Positions 1 through 5,313 of a stretch of DNA of 10,673 nucleotides are shown here, one piece after another. The first letter of the stretch is position 1. Each line of letters begins with the position of its first letter. A program made the translations under genes and the position numbers. Source of the DNA: Acidobacteriota bacterium (GTDB taxonomy: Bacteria; Acidobacteriota; Terriglobia; Bryobacterales; JACQDG01); the NCBI GenBank assembly GCA_016201195.1, contig JACQDI010000223.1:1-10673 (forward strand), read 5' to 3'. Under the pieces are notes generated by a model. That model saw only the letters and a list, made by a program, of their open reading frames with translations. It searched no databases and was not told where the DNA came from.

Positions 1-1011
1 CTTCACAAGGCCGTAGCCGGGGAGCATCTCACCGCCGAGGAAGCCTCCGCCGCCCTCGAGGAGATCCTGGGGGGCGTCACGCCCGCGCCGCTAGTGTCGG
101 CCTTGCTGGTGGCCTTGCGCATGAAAGGCGAAGCGGTGGACGAAGTCGTGGGCTTCGCGCAGGCCCTGCGGCGCCACGCCATCCGAGTGGAGTGCGGCCC
201 GGACCCGCGGCCCCTGGTCGACACCTGCGGCACCGGCGGCGATGGCGCGCAGACCTTCAACATTTCGACCGCCAGCGCCTTTGTGGTGGCCGGAGCCGGC
301 GCGCGCGTGGCCAAGCACGGCAACCGGTCCATCTCCAGCCGCTGCGGCAGCGCCGACGTGCTCGAAGAACTGGGCGCCCGGCTGGAGCTGCCGCCGGAGC
401 GCGTCGCCCGCTGCGTCCAGGAAGTGGGGATCGGGTTCCTGTTCGCTCCAGCGCTTCATCCGGCGATGCGGCACGTGCAGCCCATCCGCGCCGAGCTGAA
501 GATGAGGACCATCTTCAACCTGCTGGGCCCGCTCGCCAACCCGGCCGGCGCCGAGGTACAGGTGGTGGGCGTCTCCGAGGAGCGGCTGGTGAAGCTGGTG
601 GCCGAAGCGCTGGCCCGGCTGGGGACGAAGCGTGCGATGGTGGTACACGGCAGCGATGGCCTCGACGAGATCACCACCACAGGACCGACCCTGGCCGCCG
701 AGGTCGCGGAAGGGCGGGTCACGGAGCGCACGCTGGAGCCCGGCGCGTTCGGCATAGCGCGCGCCACCGCGGCCGAGCTCGCCGGAGGGGACCGGCGTGA
801 GAACGCGGCCATCGTGAGCGCTGTTCTGAGCGGAGAGAACGGCCCCCGGCGCGACATCGTGGTGTTCAACGCCGGCGCGGCGCTGTGCGCGGCGGGTCTG
901 GCTCACGACCTAGTGGAAGGGATCCTGTTAGCCCGCAAGTCGGTCGACTCCGGCCGGGCGATGGAAGCGCTGGACCGCTTCGTGCGGTTCACTCGCGGTG
1001 AATCAGCGTGA
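1..1011 (+). CDS. trpD: Anthranilate phosphoribosyltransferase, 5'-truncated by window edge
   Basis: TrpD transfers the phosphoribosyl group of PRPP to anthranilate, the second committed step of tryptophan synthesis, in the cytosol. The reading frame is open from the first base and encodes 336 residues before TGA. The family is usually 330-345 residues long, so only a few N-terminal residues are missing. Visible motifs, numbered from the first codon, are the PRPP/Mg-binding loop DTCGTGGDG (74-82), NISTASAFV just after it, KHGNR (105-109) followed by SSRCGSADVLEELG, and NLLGPLANPA in the middle. The segment VSALLVALRMKGE fits the N-terminal helical domain. A GTG at 94 could be mistaken for a start, but it lies inside this conserved domain. 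No other trp gene is in the window. The fold belongs to the nucleoside phosphorylase II group, as does the pdp gene further along. A hairpin follows the stop codon. Confidence 0.96.
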   Translation, partial: LHKAVAGEHLTAEEASAALEEILGGVTPAPLVSALLVALRMKGEAVDEVVGFAQALRRHAIRVECGPDPRPLVDTCGTGGDGAQTFNISTASAFVVAGAGARVAKHGNRSISSRCGSADVLEELGARLELPPERVARCVQEVGIGFLFAPALHPAMRHVQPIRAELKMRTIFNLLGPLANPAGAEVQVVGVSEERLVKLVAEALARLGTKRAMVVHGSDGLDEITTTGPTLAAEVAEGRVTERTLEPGAFGIARATAAELAGGDRRENAAIVSAVLSGENGPRRDIVVFNAGAALCAAGLAHDLVEGILLARKSVDSGRAMEALDRFVRFTRGESA

Positions 1012-1015
1012 AGCA

Positions 1016-1033
1016 CGCGGCCGGGGGGCCGCG
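1016..1033 (+). terminator. GC-rich hairpin just after trpD
   Basis: CGCGGCC (1016-1022) and GGCCGCG (1027-1033) form a perfect 7-bp stem with a GGGG loop, starting 4 nt after the trpD stop codon. No T-run follows, so it is not a textbook intrinsic terminator. It may still end transcription, or stabilise the 3' end of the message. Seen: the hairpin. Inferred: the role. Confidence 0.35.
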
Positions 1034-1081
1034 AAGCCGCCCTACATAGGCGATCTTAAGCGGTGACGATTGGAAGTGTGA

Positions 1082-1252
1082 CGGGGACTTGCGCGCCGCG
1101 AATCGCTGGTCTCTAAATGGTACGGCGTCAGTCAGGATCTTTCGGCCGGCGGCACATTCCGTGCCACCAACGATCACTTCTACGGGTCTAGCGTGTTACG
1201 GGCAAGTGGAGAAAGGGCCAGGATCAGCTTCTCCTACCTGGCACTACACTAA
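1082..1252 (+). pseudogene. Possible 3' remnant of a lost gene (beta-barrel-like C-terminus)
   Basis: Between a TGA (1079-1081) and a TAA (1250-1252) this frame encodes 56 residues that read like the end of a real protein rather than a chance frame. It includes the stretches WYGVSQDLSAGGTFRATNDH and SGERARISFSYLALH. Alternating polar and hydrophobic residues and a C-terminal aromatic-rich strand are typical of outer-membrane beta-barrels. There is no ATG and no GTG or TTG near the beginning, and upstream frames are closed, so if it was a gene only its 3' end survives. Its last 9 nt overlap the 3' end of the convergent glycosylase-like gene. I do not recognise the family. A chance open frame is the main alternative. 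Confidence 0.3.
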
Positions 1253-2218
1253 ACGAATCCCCTTACAGGGCTGCCCGCTGTCCGGACAAAGAAACCTACC
1301 TTCCTCAAACAGTCCAGTCGAGACGAGCTGCTGCACGACTTGGTTCACAGCTTGCTTCGTATCGGGGTTATCTGCAAAATTCCGCCGCAGCCAGACATCA
1401 AGAGACCCAGGCTTCGGATGAGCTGCAAGTCGACAGTTTACCTGTCCTTGAATAATGTAGTTTCTTCCCGATTCAATCAGATACCGAACGAGTTCGTTTG
1501 CCTCGAAGTGTCCCTTGGCGCCCCCGTAGGGCAGCATGATCCTCGTGTTCCTGTTGGAATCCTGGGCCCCACGGGTATTCGGCTGGTCCAGAAGTGGCGA
1601 CTTCGGCATAGGCGTCGTTGGGTGTTTGCGTTTGTCGGGCTTCAAAGCCTTTCCGTACATCATGAGGAACCTATCGAGTTTGCGCTCGTCGGGAACGGTC
1701 ACCGCCTCGACCGTCTCCCAGCGAGCCCTAATCTCACGCACGAAAGAAGAAAGTGTGGCCAAGTCCTCGTACGTACTGGGCCTTCGTTTCAGCGGCCATC
1801 CCGGACGGACCGTCCTGAGATAGTGATTCATGGCGCGGAAATTGTGTTGGTCGATAATGACGACCTCGGCCGGCCCAAGCAGGTGCAGTAAGAAGGTGAT
1901 GGTAACGAATCTGTTTCCGCCGCCGATCGCTTCATCGAGCCTATTGAAGACAGCGGCAGCCGGTCCGGTGAGCGTCGAGCACAGCACCGGCCACTGCCTC
2001 CGCACCAACGCGATTAGTTGTTCGTGTTGGCTTGGGATTTGCTTCTTCCAAAGATGGCCGAACTTCCAAAGTACTGCAGTTCGGATGTCCGAATCCATCA
2101 CTTGCTGTGGCACTTCGAAAGCGCGCCGCAACTCCTGATAGATTGCAGGCGGATACTTGCGCTCGTTATAATTTCGCCGCGAAGCTCTCGATGCAGGGCT
2201 GAATGAGCTTGACCACAC
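1244..2218 (-). CDS. HhH-GPD (DNA glycosylase)-like protein with extra C-terminal domain
   Basis: The function is not established. Residues about 45-190 resemble the helix-hairpin-helix glycosylase fold. They run RTAVLWKFGHL (46-56), LDEAIGGGNRFVTITFLLHL (94-113), IIDQHNFRAM (121-130) and DERKLDRFLMMYGK (177-190). IIDQHNFRAM lines up with the VDTHIFRV segment of endonuclease III, which carries the catalytic Asp, here D123. The hairpin has no lysine where bifunctional glycosylases carry one, and there is no 4Fe-4S cysteine cluster, so a monofunctional or non-catalytic role is more likely. Residues about 235-324 (ANELVRYLIESGRNYIIQGQ onward) form a second domain, possibly a winged helix. The start is uncertain: GTG at 2218 is the first available, but its first 15 or so residues overlap a better-looking frame, and similarity seems to begin near YPPAIYQEL (22-30). 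The gene is visibly AT-richer than its neighbours and lies beside a toxin-antitoxin pair, which suggests horizontal transfer. Confidence 0.6.
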   Translation of the reverse strand: MWSSSFSPASRASRRNYNERKYPPAIYQELRRAFEVPQQVMDSDIRTAVLWKFGHLWKKQIPSQHEQLIALVRRQWPVLCSTLTGPAAAVFNRLDEAIGGGNRFVTITFLLHLLGPAEVVIIDQHNFRAMNHYLRTVRPGWPLKRRPSTYEDLATLSSFVREIRARWETVEAVTVPDERKLDRFLMMYGKALKPDKRKHPTTPMPKSPLLDQPNTRGAQDSNRNTRIMLPYGGAKGHFEANELVRYLIESGRNYIIQGQVNCRLAAHPKPGSLDVWLRRNFADNPDTKQAVNQVVQQLVSTGLFEEGRFLCPDSGQPCKGIRLV

Positions 2219-2339
2219 GGCTTGCTTCTTCGTCTGTAAGAATCGAAGCTTGGCCAGCTATCGACACGCGGTTATTCCGATTGGATCGCAACTCAAGCAA
2301 GTAGGTCCATGAGTGAATTTGCCTTGCGGGGATGAGGAA
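2166..2339 (-). pseudogene. Start-less open frame upstream of the glycosylase-like gene
   Basis: Read from just after a TGA (2340-2342), this frame encodes 57 residues with protein-like composition, including SWTYLLELRSNRNNRVSIAG and ILTDEEASRVVKLIQ, and ends at TAA (2166-2168). It has no ATG or GTG. A TTG at 2300 would give 44 residues, but no clear ribosome-binding site precedes it. It overlaps the GTG start of the glycosylase-like gene by 53 nt in another frame. It could be the 3' end of a truncated upstream gene, a small partner gene with a rare start, or the true N-terminal part of the downstream protein separated by a frameshift. The family is not recognised. Confidence 0.4.
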
Positions 2340-2354
2340 TCATCGACTATCTAT

Positions 2355-2372
2355 GCTGACGCAGCAGTCAGC
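2355..2372 (-). terminator. Hairpin downstream of the antitoxin gene
   Basis: GCTGAC (2355-2360) and GTCAGC (2367-2372) form a perfect 6-bp stem with a 6-nt loop, about 60 nt beyond the antitoxin stop. There is no T-run on the minus strand, so a terminator role is only suggested by position. Confidence 0.25.
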
Positions 2373-2380
2373 GATCCCCA

Positions 2381-2402
2381 TGGACGTATCGTCGGCATGT
2401 CG
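2381..2402. repeat. 22-bp direct repeat, copy A (downstream of TA pair)
   Basis: Begins tggacgtatcgtcg and ends catgtcg. It matches 3160-3181 at 21 of 22 positions, the single difference being g/c at 2395. It lies 31 nt beyond the antitoxin stop codon. It contains the 11-bp palindrome GACGTATCGTC. Confidence 0.8.
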
Positions 2403-2433
2403 GCCTCTGACCAATCGCGCCTTTTCTGTAAGT

Positions 2434-2763
2434 TCAAGACGCCAGTGCGTCCAACACCGCCTCGCGGTTCTTGGCGATGACCGCGAGGTATGCGCGGGTC
2501 GTTGCGTCGGGTTTTCTGCGCCCCTGCTCCCATTCCTGTAGCGTTCTCGGATTGATGCAAAACGCGCGTGCAAACTCCGCTTGCGACATTCCCGCCCTAG
2601 TCCGTATACGCTTCACATCGACCTCGTCTGGCAGCACGATGCGCCGGGTAGGCAGTCTCGCGTCTCCCTTCACGTGGGCCAGAATTTCTTTGGCGCTCTG
2701 CTCCAGCGCCAGGCCGAGTCTGGTTCGTCTCTTGGCTCCGGTGGTCGAATTGCGCACGCCCAT
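2434..2763 (-). CDS. XRE-family HTH antitoxin (HigA type)
   Basis: A 109-residue DNA-binding antitoxin expected to bind and neutralise the toxin encoded just upstream and to repress their shared promoter. The N-terminal half (about 1-50) is basic and polar and probably contacts the toxin. The XRE helix-turn-helix occupies about 50-105: VDVKRIRTRAGMSQAEFARA, then INPRTLQEWEQGRRKP, then a closing helix. WEQGRRKP is the usual end of the recognition helix region in HigA/NadS-type antitoxins. ATG at 2763 follows the toxin stop codon by 2 nt, with GGAGGG upstream inside the toxin's last codons, so the two are co-transcribed and probably translationally coupled. Toxin-first order is the higBA arrangement. 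A longer open frame running up to 3261 is an artefact of the open antisense or alternate frame and was not used. Confidence 0.88.
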   Translation of the reverse strand: MGVRNSTTGAKRRTRLGLALEQSAKEILAHVKGDARLPTRRIVLPDEVDVKRIRTRAGMSQAEFARAFCINPRTLQEWEQGRRKPDATTRAYLAVIAKNREAVLDALAS

Positions 2764-2765
2764 GA

Positions 2766-3116
2766 TTATCGCCCTCCCTTTGCTGCTTTCTTGATCTGTG
2801 CCGCGAGTTTTGCGAGCACGTTCTGATCGGCCGCCGAAAGGGTCTCCTTTCGCGACTTGGCGTAAATCGCGGCCATGTATATCCGCCCCGGTTGGGCCAA
2901 GAAGAAATAAACCACACGAAAGCCGCCGCTCTTCCCCTTGCCTCGGCGGGACCAGCGAGCCTTGCGAAAGCCGCCGGCACCAGGAATGACCGGATGATCT
3001 TCCGGCGCGCAAGCGATGAAGAACTCCATGGCCATCCGCTCTTCCTCGTGCAGAAGCGCCGATACCTGAGATTCGTATCCCGACAGGCTTACGATTTCGG
3101 CGATCACGTTCTTCAC
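2766..3116 (-). CDS. RelE/HigB-family toxin
   Basis: A 116-residue member of the RelE/ParE superfamily. Related toxins are mostly ribosome-dependent mRNA endonucleases that stall translation when the antitoxin is degraded. Family features are HEEERMAMEFFIACAPEDHP (23-42), the conserved IPGAGGFRKARW core (44-55), SRRGKGKSGGFRVVYFF (56-72), the IYMAAIYAKSRKETLS strand-helix (79-94) and a basic tail. The length fits the family. GTG at 3116 is the first start in frame after a TGA, but it overlaps the -10 box of the likely promoter (3115-3120). GTG at 3107 (codon 4) is therefore a serious alternative and could be read from a leaderless transcript. The stop lies 2 nt before the antitoxin ATG. The target and biochemical activity are inferred from family only. 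Confidence 0.87.
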   Translation of the reverse strand: MKNVIAEIVSLSGYESQVSALLHEEERMAMEFFIACAPEDHPVIPGAGGFRKARWSRRGKGKSGGFRVVYFFLAQPGRIYMAAIYAKSRKETLSAADQNVLAKLAAQIKKAAKGGR

Positions 3117-3144
3117 TATACGGCAGCGACGTATGGCCGGTCAA
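3115..3144 (-). promoter_or_regulatory. Sigma70-like promoter of the toxin-antitoxin operon
   Basis: On the minus strand, TTGACC (3139-3144) and TATAGT (3115-3120) are separated by 18 bp, a good match to -35 and -10 consensus. The spacer contains GACGTAT (3128-3134), a half-site shared with the 22-bp repeat. This layout suits repression by the HTH antitoxin. The predicted transcription start, around 3107-3109, falls at or after the first GTG of the toxin. Confidence 0.5.
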
Positions 3145-3159
3145 CTGCGTTCGGTTAGT

Positions 3160-3181
3160 TGGACGTATCGTCGCCATGTCG
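3160..3181. repeat. 22-bp direct repeat, copy B; candidate antitoxin operator
   Basis: This copy differs from 2381-2402 at one position (c at 3174). It holds the palindrome GACGTATCGTC (3162-3172), 17 bp upstream of the -35 box of the toxin promoter. A further GACGTAT half-site lies in the promoter spacer at 3128-3134, 34 bp away on the same strand. HigA-type antitoxins usually bind short inverted repeats near their own promoter, so operator function is a reasonable inference. Confidence 0.5.
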
Positions 3182-3669
3182 TAGAAGTGCCTCAGGCACC
3201 GATTACCCGCCCAAAGTCGCCCAGTGTTTACGAATCGCCGAACGGTCGTGGCGCCGGTCATCCGGACGAGAAACGCTCATACCGAAGAGGTGGGCGAAAG
3301 AAGATTCGGAATGGATCGTCTCCCACTCGGAAGCCATCGTATTTCCTTCCACCTCCTGGGCAGAACCAGCAGTCACTACGCCGAATCCTCGGCAAACCGG
3401 ACAAGTGGCCGATCTGCCCAAGTCCCCCGAAACGGCGTTCGGGGAAACGGCAAATCCACTTGGCCGTGCAAACCCGAGCCCACCCGGGTCACTGTTCGCA
3501 AAATCCGTTTTGCCAGGTTCTTCCTGGAGGCCTTTGCATGCAGGCCGTTATTGGCCTGATCGCTGGTGAGAAATCATCTCCTGGACACGCAAGCGCGGTT
3601 TTCCGCCGAGTTGGCCGCGCACGGCTTAGCCTTCCGCCGAGCGGGGCAACCTGTCGCCAAACTCGCCCG
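3182..3669. other. Gene-poor stretch with many hairpins
   Basis: No convincing gene lies here. The stretch holds a run of perfect short inverted repeats. An outer stem caagtgg/ccacttg (3402-3408 with 3456-3462) encloses ccccgaa/ttcgggg (3425-3431 with 3438-3444). Then come gcaaaa/ttttgc (3498-3503 with 3508-3513), ccagg/cctgg (3513-3517 with 3523-3527), ggcct/aggcc (3529-3533 with 3542-3546) and gcgg/ccgc (3595-3598 with 3603-3606). A 10-bp direct repeat ttccgccgag occurs at 3601 and 3632. This may be a structured RNA, a repeat element or decayed DNA. It resembles no RNA family I can name. Confidence 0.45.
3203..3337 (-). CDS. Possible small protein, unrecognised
   Basis: ATG at 3337 begins a 44-residue frame (MASEWETIHSESSF at the start, RKHWATLGG at the end). 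It is preceded by AAGGA at about 7 nt, an acceptable ribosome-binding site. The same frame stays open upstream to a TAA at 3548-3550, giving 114 residues with a CPVC pair, but with no ATG in the longer part. No family is recognised. It lies upstream of the toxin gene on the same strand, inside the hairpin-rich stretch. It may be a chance frame. Confidence 0.2.
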   Translation of the reverse strand: MASEWETIHSESSFAHLFGMSVSRPDDRRHDRSAIRKHWATLGG

Positions 3670-4248
3670 CTATTTCTTCGGAGGGCTGATCATGATGTGG
3701 GCGCCCGCCGTTCCCGGATACATCAGCCACGGCCCCGGGCTAGGCGTGGTCGAAAGTCCCGTCGACTCCGGAGTCGCGTAAGGCACGTAGACTACCCAAC
3801 GCAGGTAAGGATCCGTCACTTGGGCCTTGGCAGCGTCGTAGCCGCTGCCGGTGAGCACGTAGAGCATCCGCGGCTCGCGCGGAATGGGGACCTTCCCCTG
3901 CTCGACCTCTTTCCAACGCACTTCGTGACGCTCTTTGCCTTTCGCGCCCTGCGCCGTGAGTTGGCGCCCGCGGGCCATGAAAGGCTCGAGGTCCTTGTGG
4001 TAACAGGCGACGCTGAACGATTTGTCGGCGGGGTCGTCGGCGAGGCAGATGAGATCGTTGCTTCCTTTGCGGAGCGTCACCACTTCCCCCTTGACGTTGT
4101 AGCCGAGCACCGTGGCTTCGCTTCGCCGCTCTTTCGGCGCTGCCAGGATGGCGGACGCGATCTGGTCCGCCGGGGACGCGACCTCCAGCGCAAGGCCAGG
4201 CCCGGGCGCCAGCAATCCCATGAACAGAACTACGAGGTTTGTCTTCAT
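3670..4248 (-). CDS. Secreted protein of unknown function
   Basis: This encodes 192 residues beginning with an apparent Sec signal peptide: MK, a hydrophobic core TNLVVLFMGLLAPGPG, and a likely cleavage after GLA near residue 20. There is no lipobox cysteine, so the mature protein is probably periplasmic or exported. The mature part has ADQIASAILAAPKERRSEAT, a central ICLADDPADKSFSVACYHKD with two cysteines that could pair, and a conserved-looking end, RMLYVLTGSGYD then GPWLMYPGTAGAHIMISPP. I recall this style of C-terminus in uncharacterised secreted proteins but cannot give a function. ATG at 4248 is supported by GGAG six nt upstream and by the signal peptide. The frame is open further upstream, but that part is the shadow of nadD. 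It is 95 nt downstream of nadD and on the same strand. Confidence 0.75.
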   Translation of the reverse strand: MKTNLVVLFMGLLAPGPGLALEVASPADQIASAILAAPKERRSEATVLGYNVKGEVVTLRKGSNDLICLADDPADKSFSVACYHKDLEPFMARGRQLTAQGAKGKERHEVRWKEVEQGKVPIPREPRMLYVLTGSGYDAAKAQVTDPYLRWVVYVPYATPESTGLSTTPSPGPWLMYPGTAGAHIMISPPKK

Positions 4249-4324
4249 CTCAAGCTCCGCGAAACCACTATGGACACCATACGAGTGTGCCTCAACTCCT
4301 ACGAGAAAACAAGGGCGCCTATGG

Positions 4325-4340
4325 GGGGCCAGTCTGCCCC
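4325..4340 (-). terminator. Weak hairpin after nadD
   Basis: On the minus strand GGGGC and GCCCC form a 5-bp stem with a 6-nt loop, just past the nadD TAG. A T-rich stretch follows only about 12 nt later, so termination here would be weak at best. Confidence 0.2.
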
Positions 4341-4343
4341 ATG

Positions 4344-4940
4344 CTACTGATACAGCCGATCGCGGCGAATGATCTCCGCCACCGCCAGCGGGACGAAGCG
4401 CTCGACGCCCTCCCGAGCAGCGGTCGAGCAGACCTCCTCGAATTCCGGAGCGAGATCGAGCAGGTGGATGCGGCCGGCGTATTCCGGCGGCGCCACGTAG
4501 GGCCCCCCGCGCGGCGCCACCAGCATCTGAAACTCCCCAAGCTGGTCGGCAAACGGCGGCCCCTCGCCGTAGTCCCAATTCACGATGCGCTCGGCGGCAT
4601 CGCGCCCGCACAGGAAGAACAGCTCCGCCTCCGGACCGTAGGCCGGCCGGCAGGCGCGGGCGATGTCGAGGAACAGGCCCTGGTCGGTCGATCCGATTGA
4701 GAAGTGCGGCTCAGCGGCCAGCGCCGCCTGGAGCATTTCCACGCGCTGCTCGAAGCTGGCGCCGGTATAGATCTTATGAGGAAATACCCGCGGCAGCAGG
4801 AAGAGGATCTCGTCCAGGCCGTACTGCCGCACGCCCTGCCGGGCCATTTCCAGGTGGGCGAGGGTGACCGGATTGAACGCCGCGGGCAGAATCCCGACGC
4901 GGCGCCCGCGCGGCTCGCTACTTTTCCAGAAATCCAGCAT
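4344..4940 (-). CDS. nadD: Nicotinate-nucleotide adenylyltransferase-like protein
   Basis: This belongs to the HxGH-type nucleotidyltransferase superfamily. The likely reaction is ATP plus nicotinate mononucleotide to deamido-NAD in NAD synthesis. From the ATG it has 198 residues, close to the usual NadD size. Near residues 16-30, GILPAAFNPVTLAHLEMAR matches the N-terminal GxFxPxHxGH motif with T-L-A-H in place of H-x-G-H, a tolerated variant in the superfamily. Near the end, CSTAAREG followed by FVPLAVAEIIRRDRLY matches the SSTxxR motif and the typical VPxxVxxYIxxxxLY tail. FFLCGRDAAERIVNW lies where NadD often has the GxDxxxxxxxW segment. ATG 4940 overlaps the cdd 3' end by 23 nt, and a TTG at 4943 is the alternative. 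The unusual first motif leaves room for another nucleotidyltransferase substrate. Confidence 0.72.
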   Translation of the reverse strand: MLDFWKSSEPRGRRVGILPAAFNPVTLAHLEMARQGVRQYGLDEILFLLPRVFPHKIYTGASFEQRVEMLQAALAAEPHFSIGSTDQGLFLDIARACRPAYGPEAELFFLCGRDAAERIVNWDYGEGPPFADQLGEFQMLVAPRGGPYVAPPEYAGRIHLLDLAPEFEEVCSTAAREGVERFVPLAVAEIIRRDRLYQ

Positions 4941-5313
4941 CAAACGGCCGCGGGAACAGGCTCGACAGGCGCAGCGTCTCGGTCCGGCCGTCGAGGTTGG
5001 CCAGAATGATCTCGATGTCGCCGCAGTATTCCCACAGGATCTGCCGGCACGCCCCGCAGGGCGGCGTCAGCGTCGCCGTGTCGGCCACGACGGCGATGCG
5101 GGAAAAACAGCTTTCCCCTTCCGAAAGCGCCTTGAACAAGGCGACGCGCTCGGCGCAGAGGGTCAGCCCGTAAGTTGCGTTCTCGACGTTGCAGCCGCTG
5201 TAGACGGCGCCGGCCGCCGTTTCGAGCGCCGCGCCCACTTTGAACTGCGAGAAGGGCGCGCGGGCGTGCTCGCGGGCTTTCCGGGCGGCGGCGATCAGCT
5301 CGGTGGGGCTCAC
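4918..5313 (-). CDS. cdd: Cytidine deaminase
   Basis: Cdd hydrolytically deaminates cytidine and deoxycytidine to uridine and deoxyuridine in the cytosol, feeding the pyrimidine phosphorylase encoded nearby. It has 131 residues, the size of the short, tetrameric three-cysteine class. Residues seen are FSQFKVGAAL (21-30), the substrate-binding NVE of CNVENATYGL (N42, E44), CAER (C53 zinc ligand, E55 proton shuttle) and PPCGACR (C86 and C89 zinc ligands). The GTG start overlaps the punA TGA as GTGA, and no strong ribosome-binding site is visible, so translation probably depends on coupling to punA. A longer upstream open frame is the shadow of punA. Confidence 0.94.
   Translation of the reverse strand: MSPTELIAAARKAREHARAPFSQFKVGAALETAAGAVYSGCNVENATYGLTLCAERVALFKALSEGESCFSRIAVVADTATLTPPCGACRQILWEYCGDIEIILANLDGRTETLRLSSLFPRPFDAGFLEK

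Noticed and set aside
456..869. 137-codon minus-strand frame inside trpD
   Set aside because: Antisense shadow of a well-supported trpD gene, with no recognisable motifs.
2434..3261. 275-codon frame joining the antitoxin to upstream sequence
   Set aside because: Only the last 109 residues make sense, as an HTH antitoxin. The upstream part is the toxin gene read in the wrong frame.
3133..4350. 405-codon + strand open frame spanning the hairpin region and the secreted gene
   Set aside because: Arg- and Pro-rich, low-complexity translation that runs antisense to the signal-peptide protein. No start context or domain is visible.
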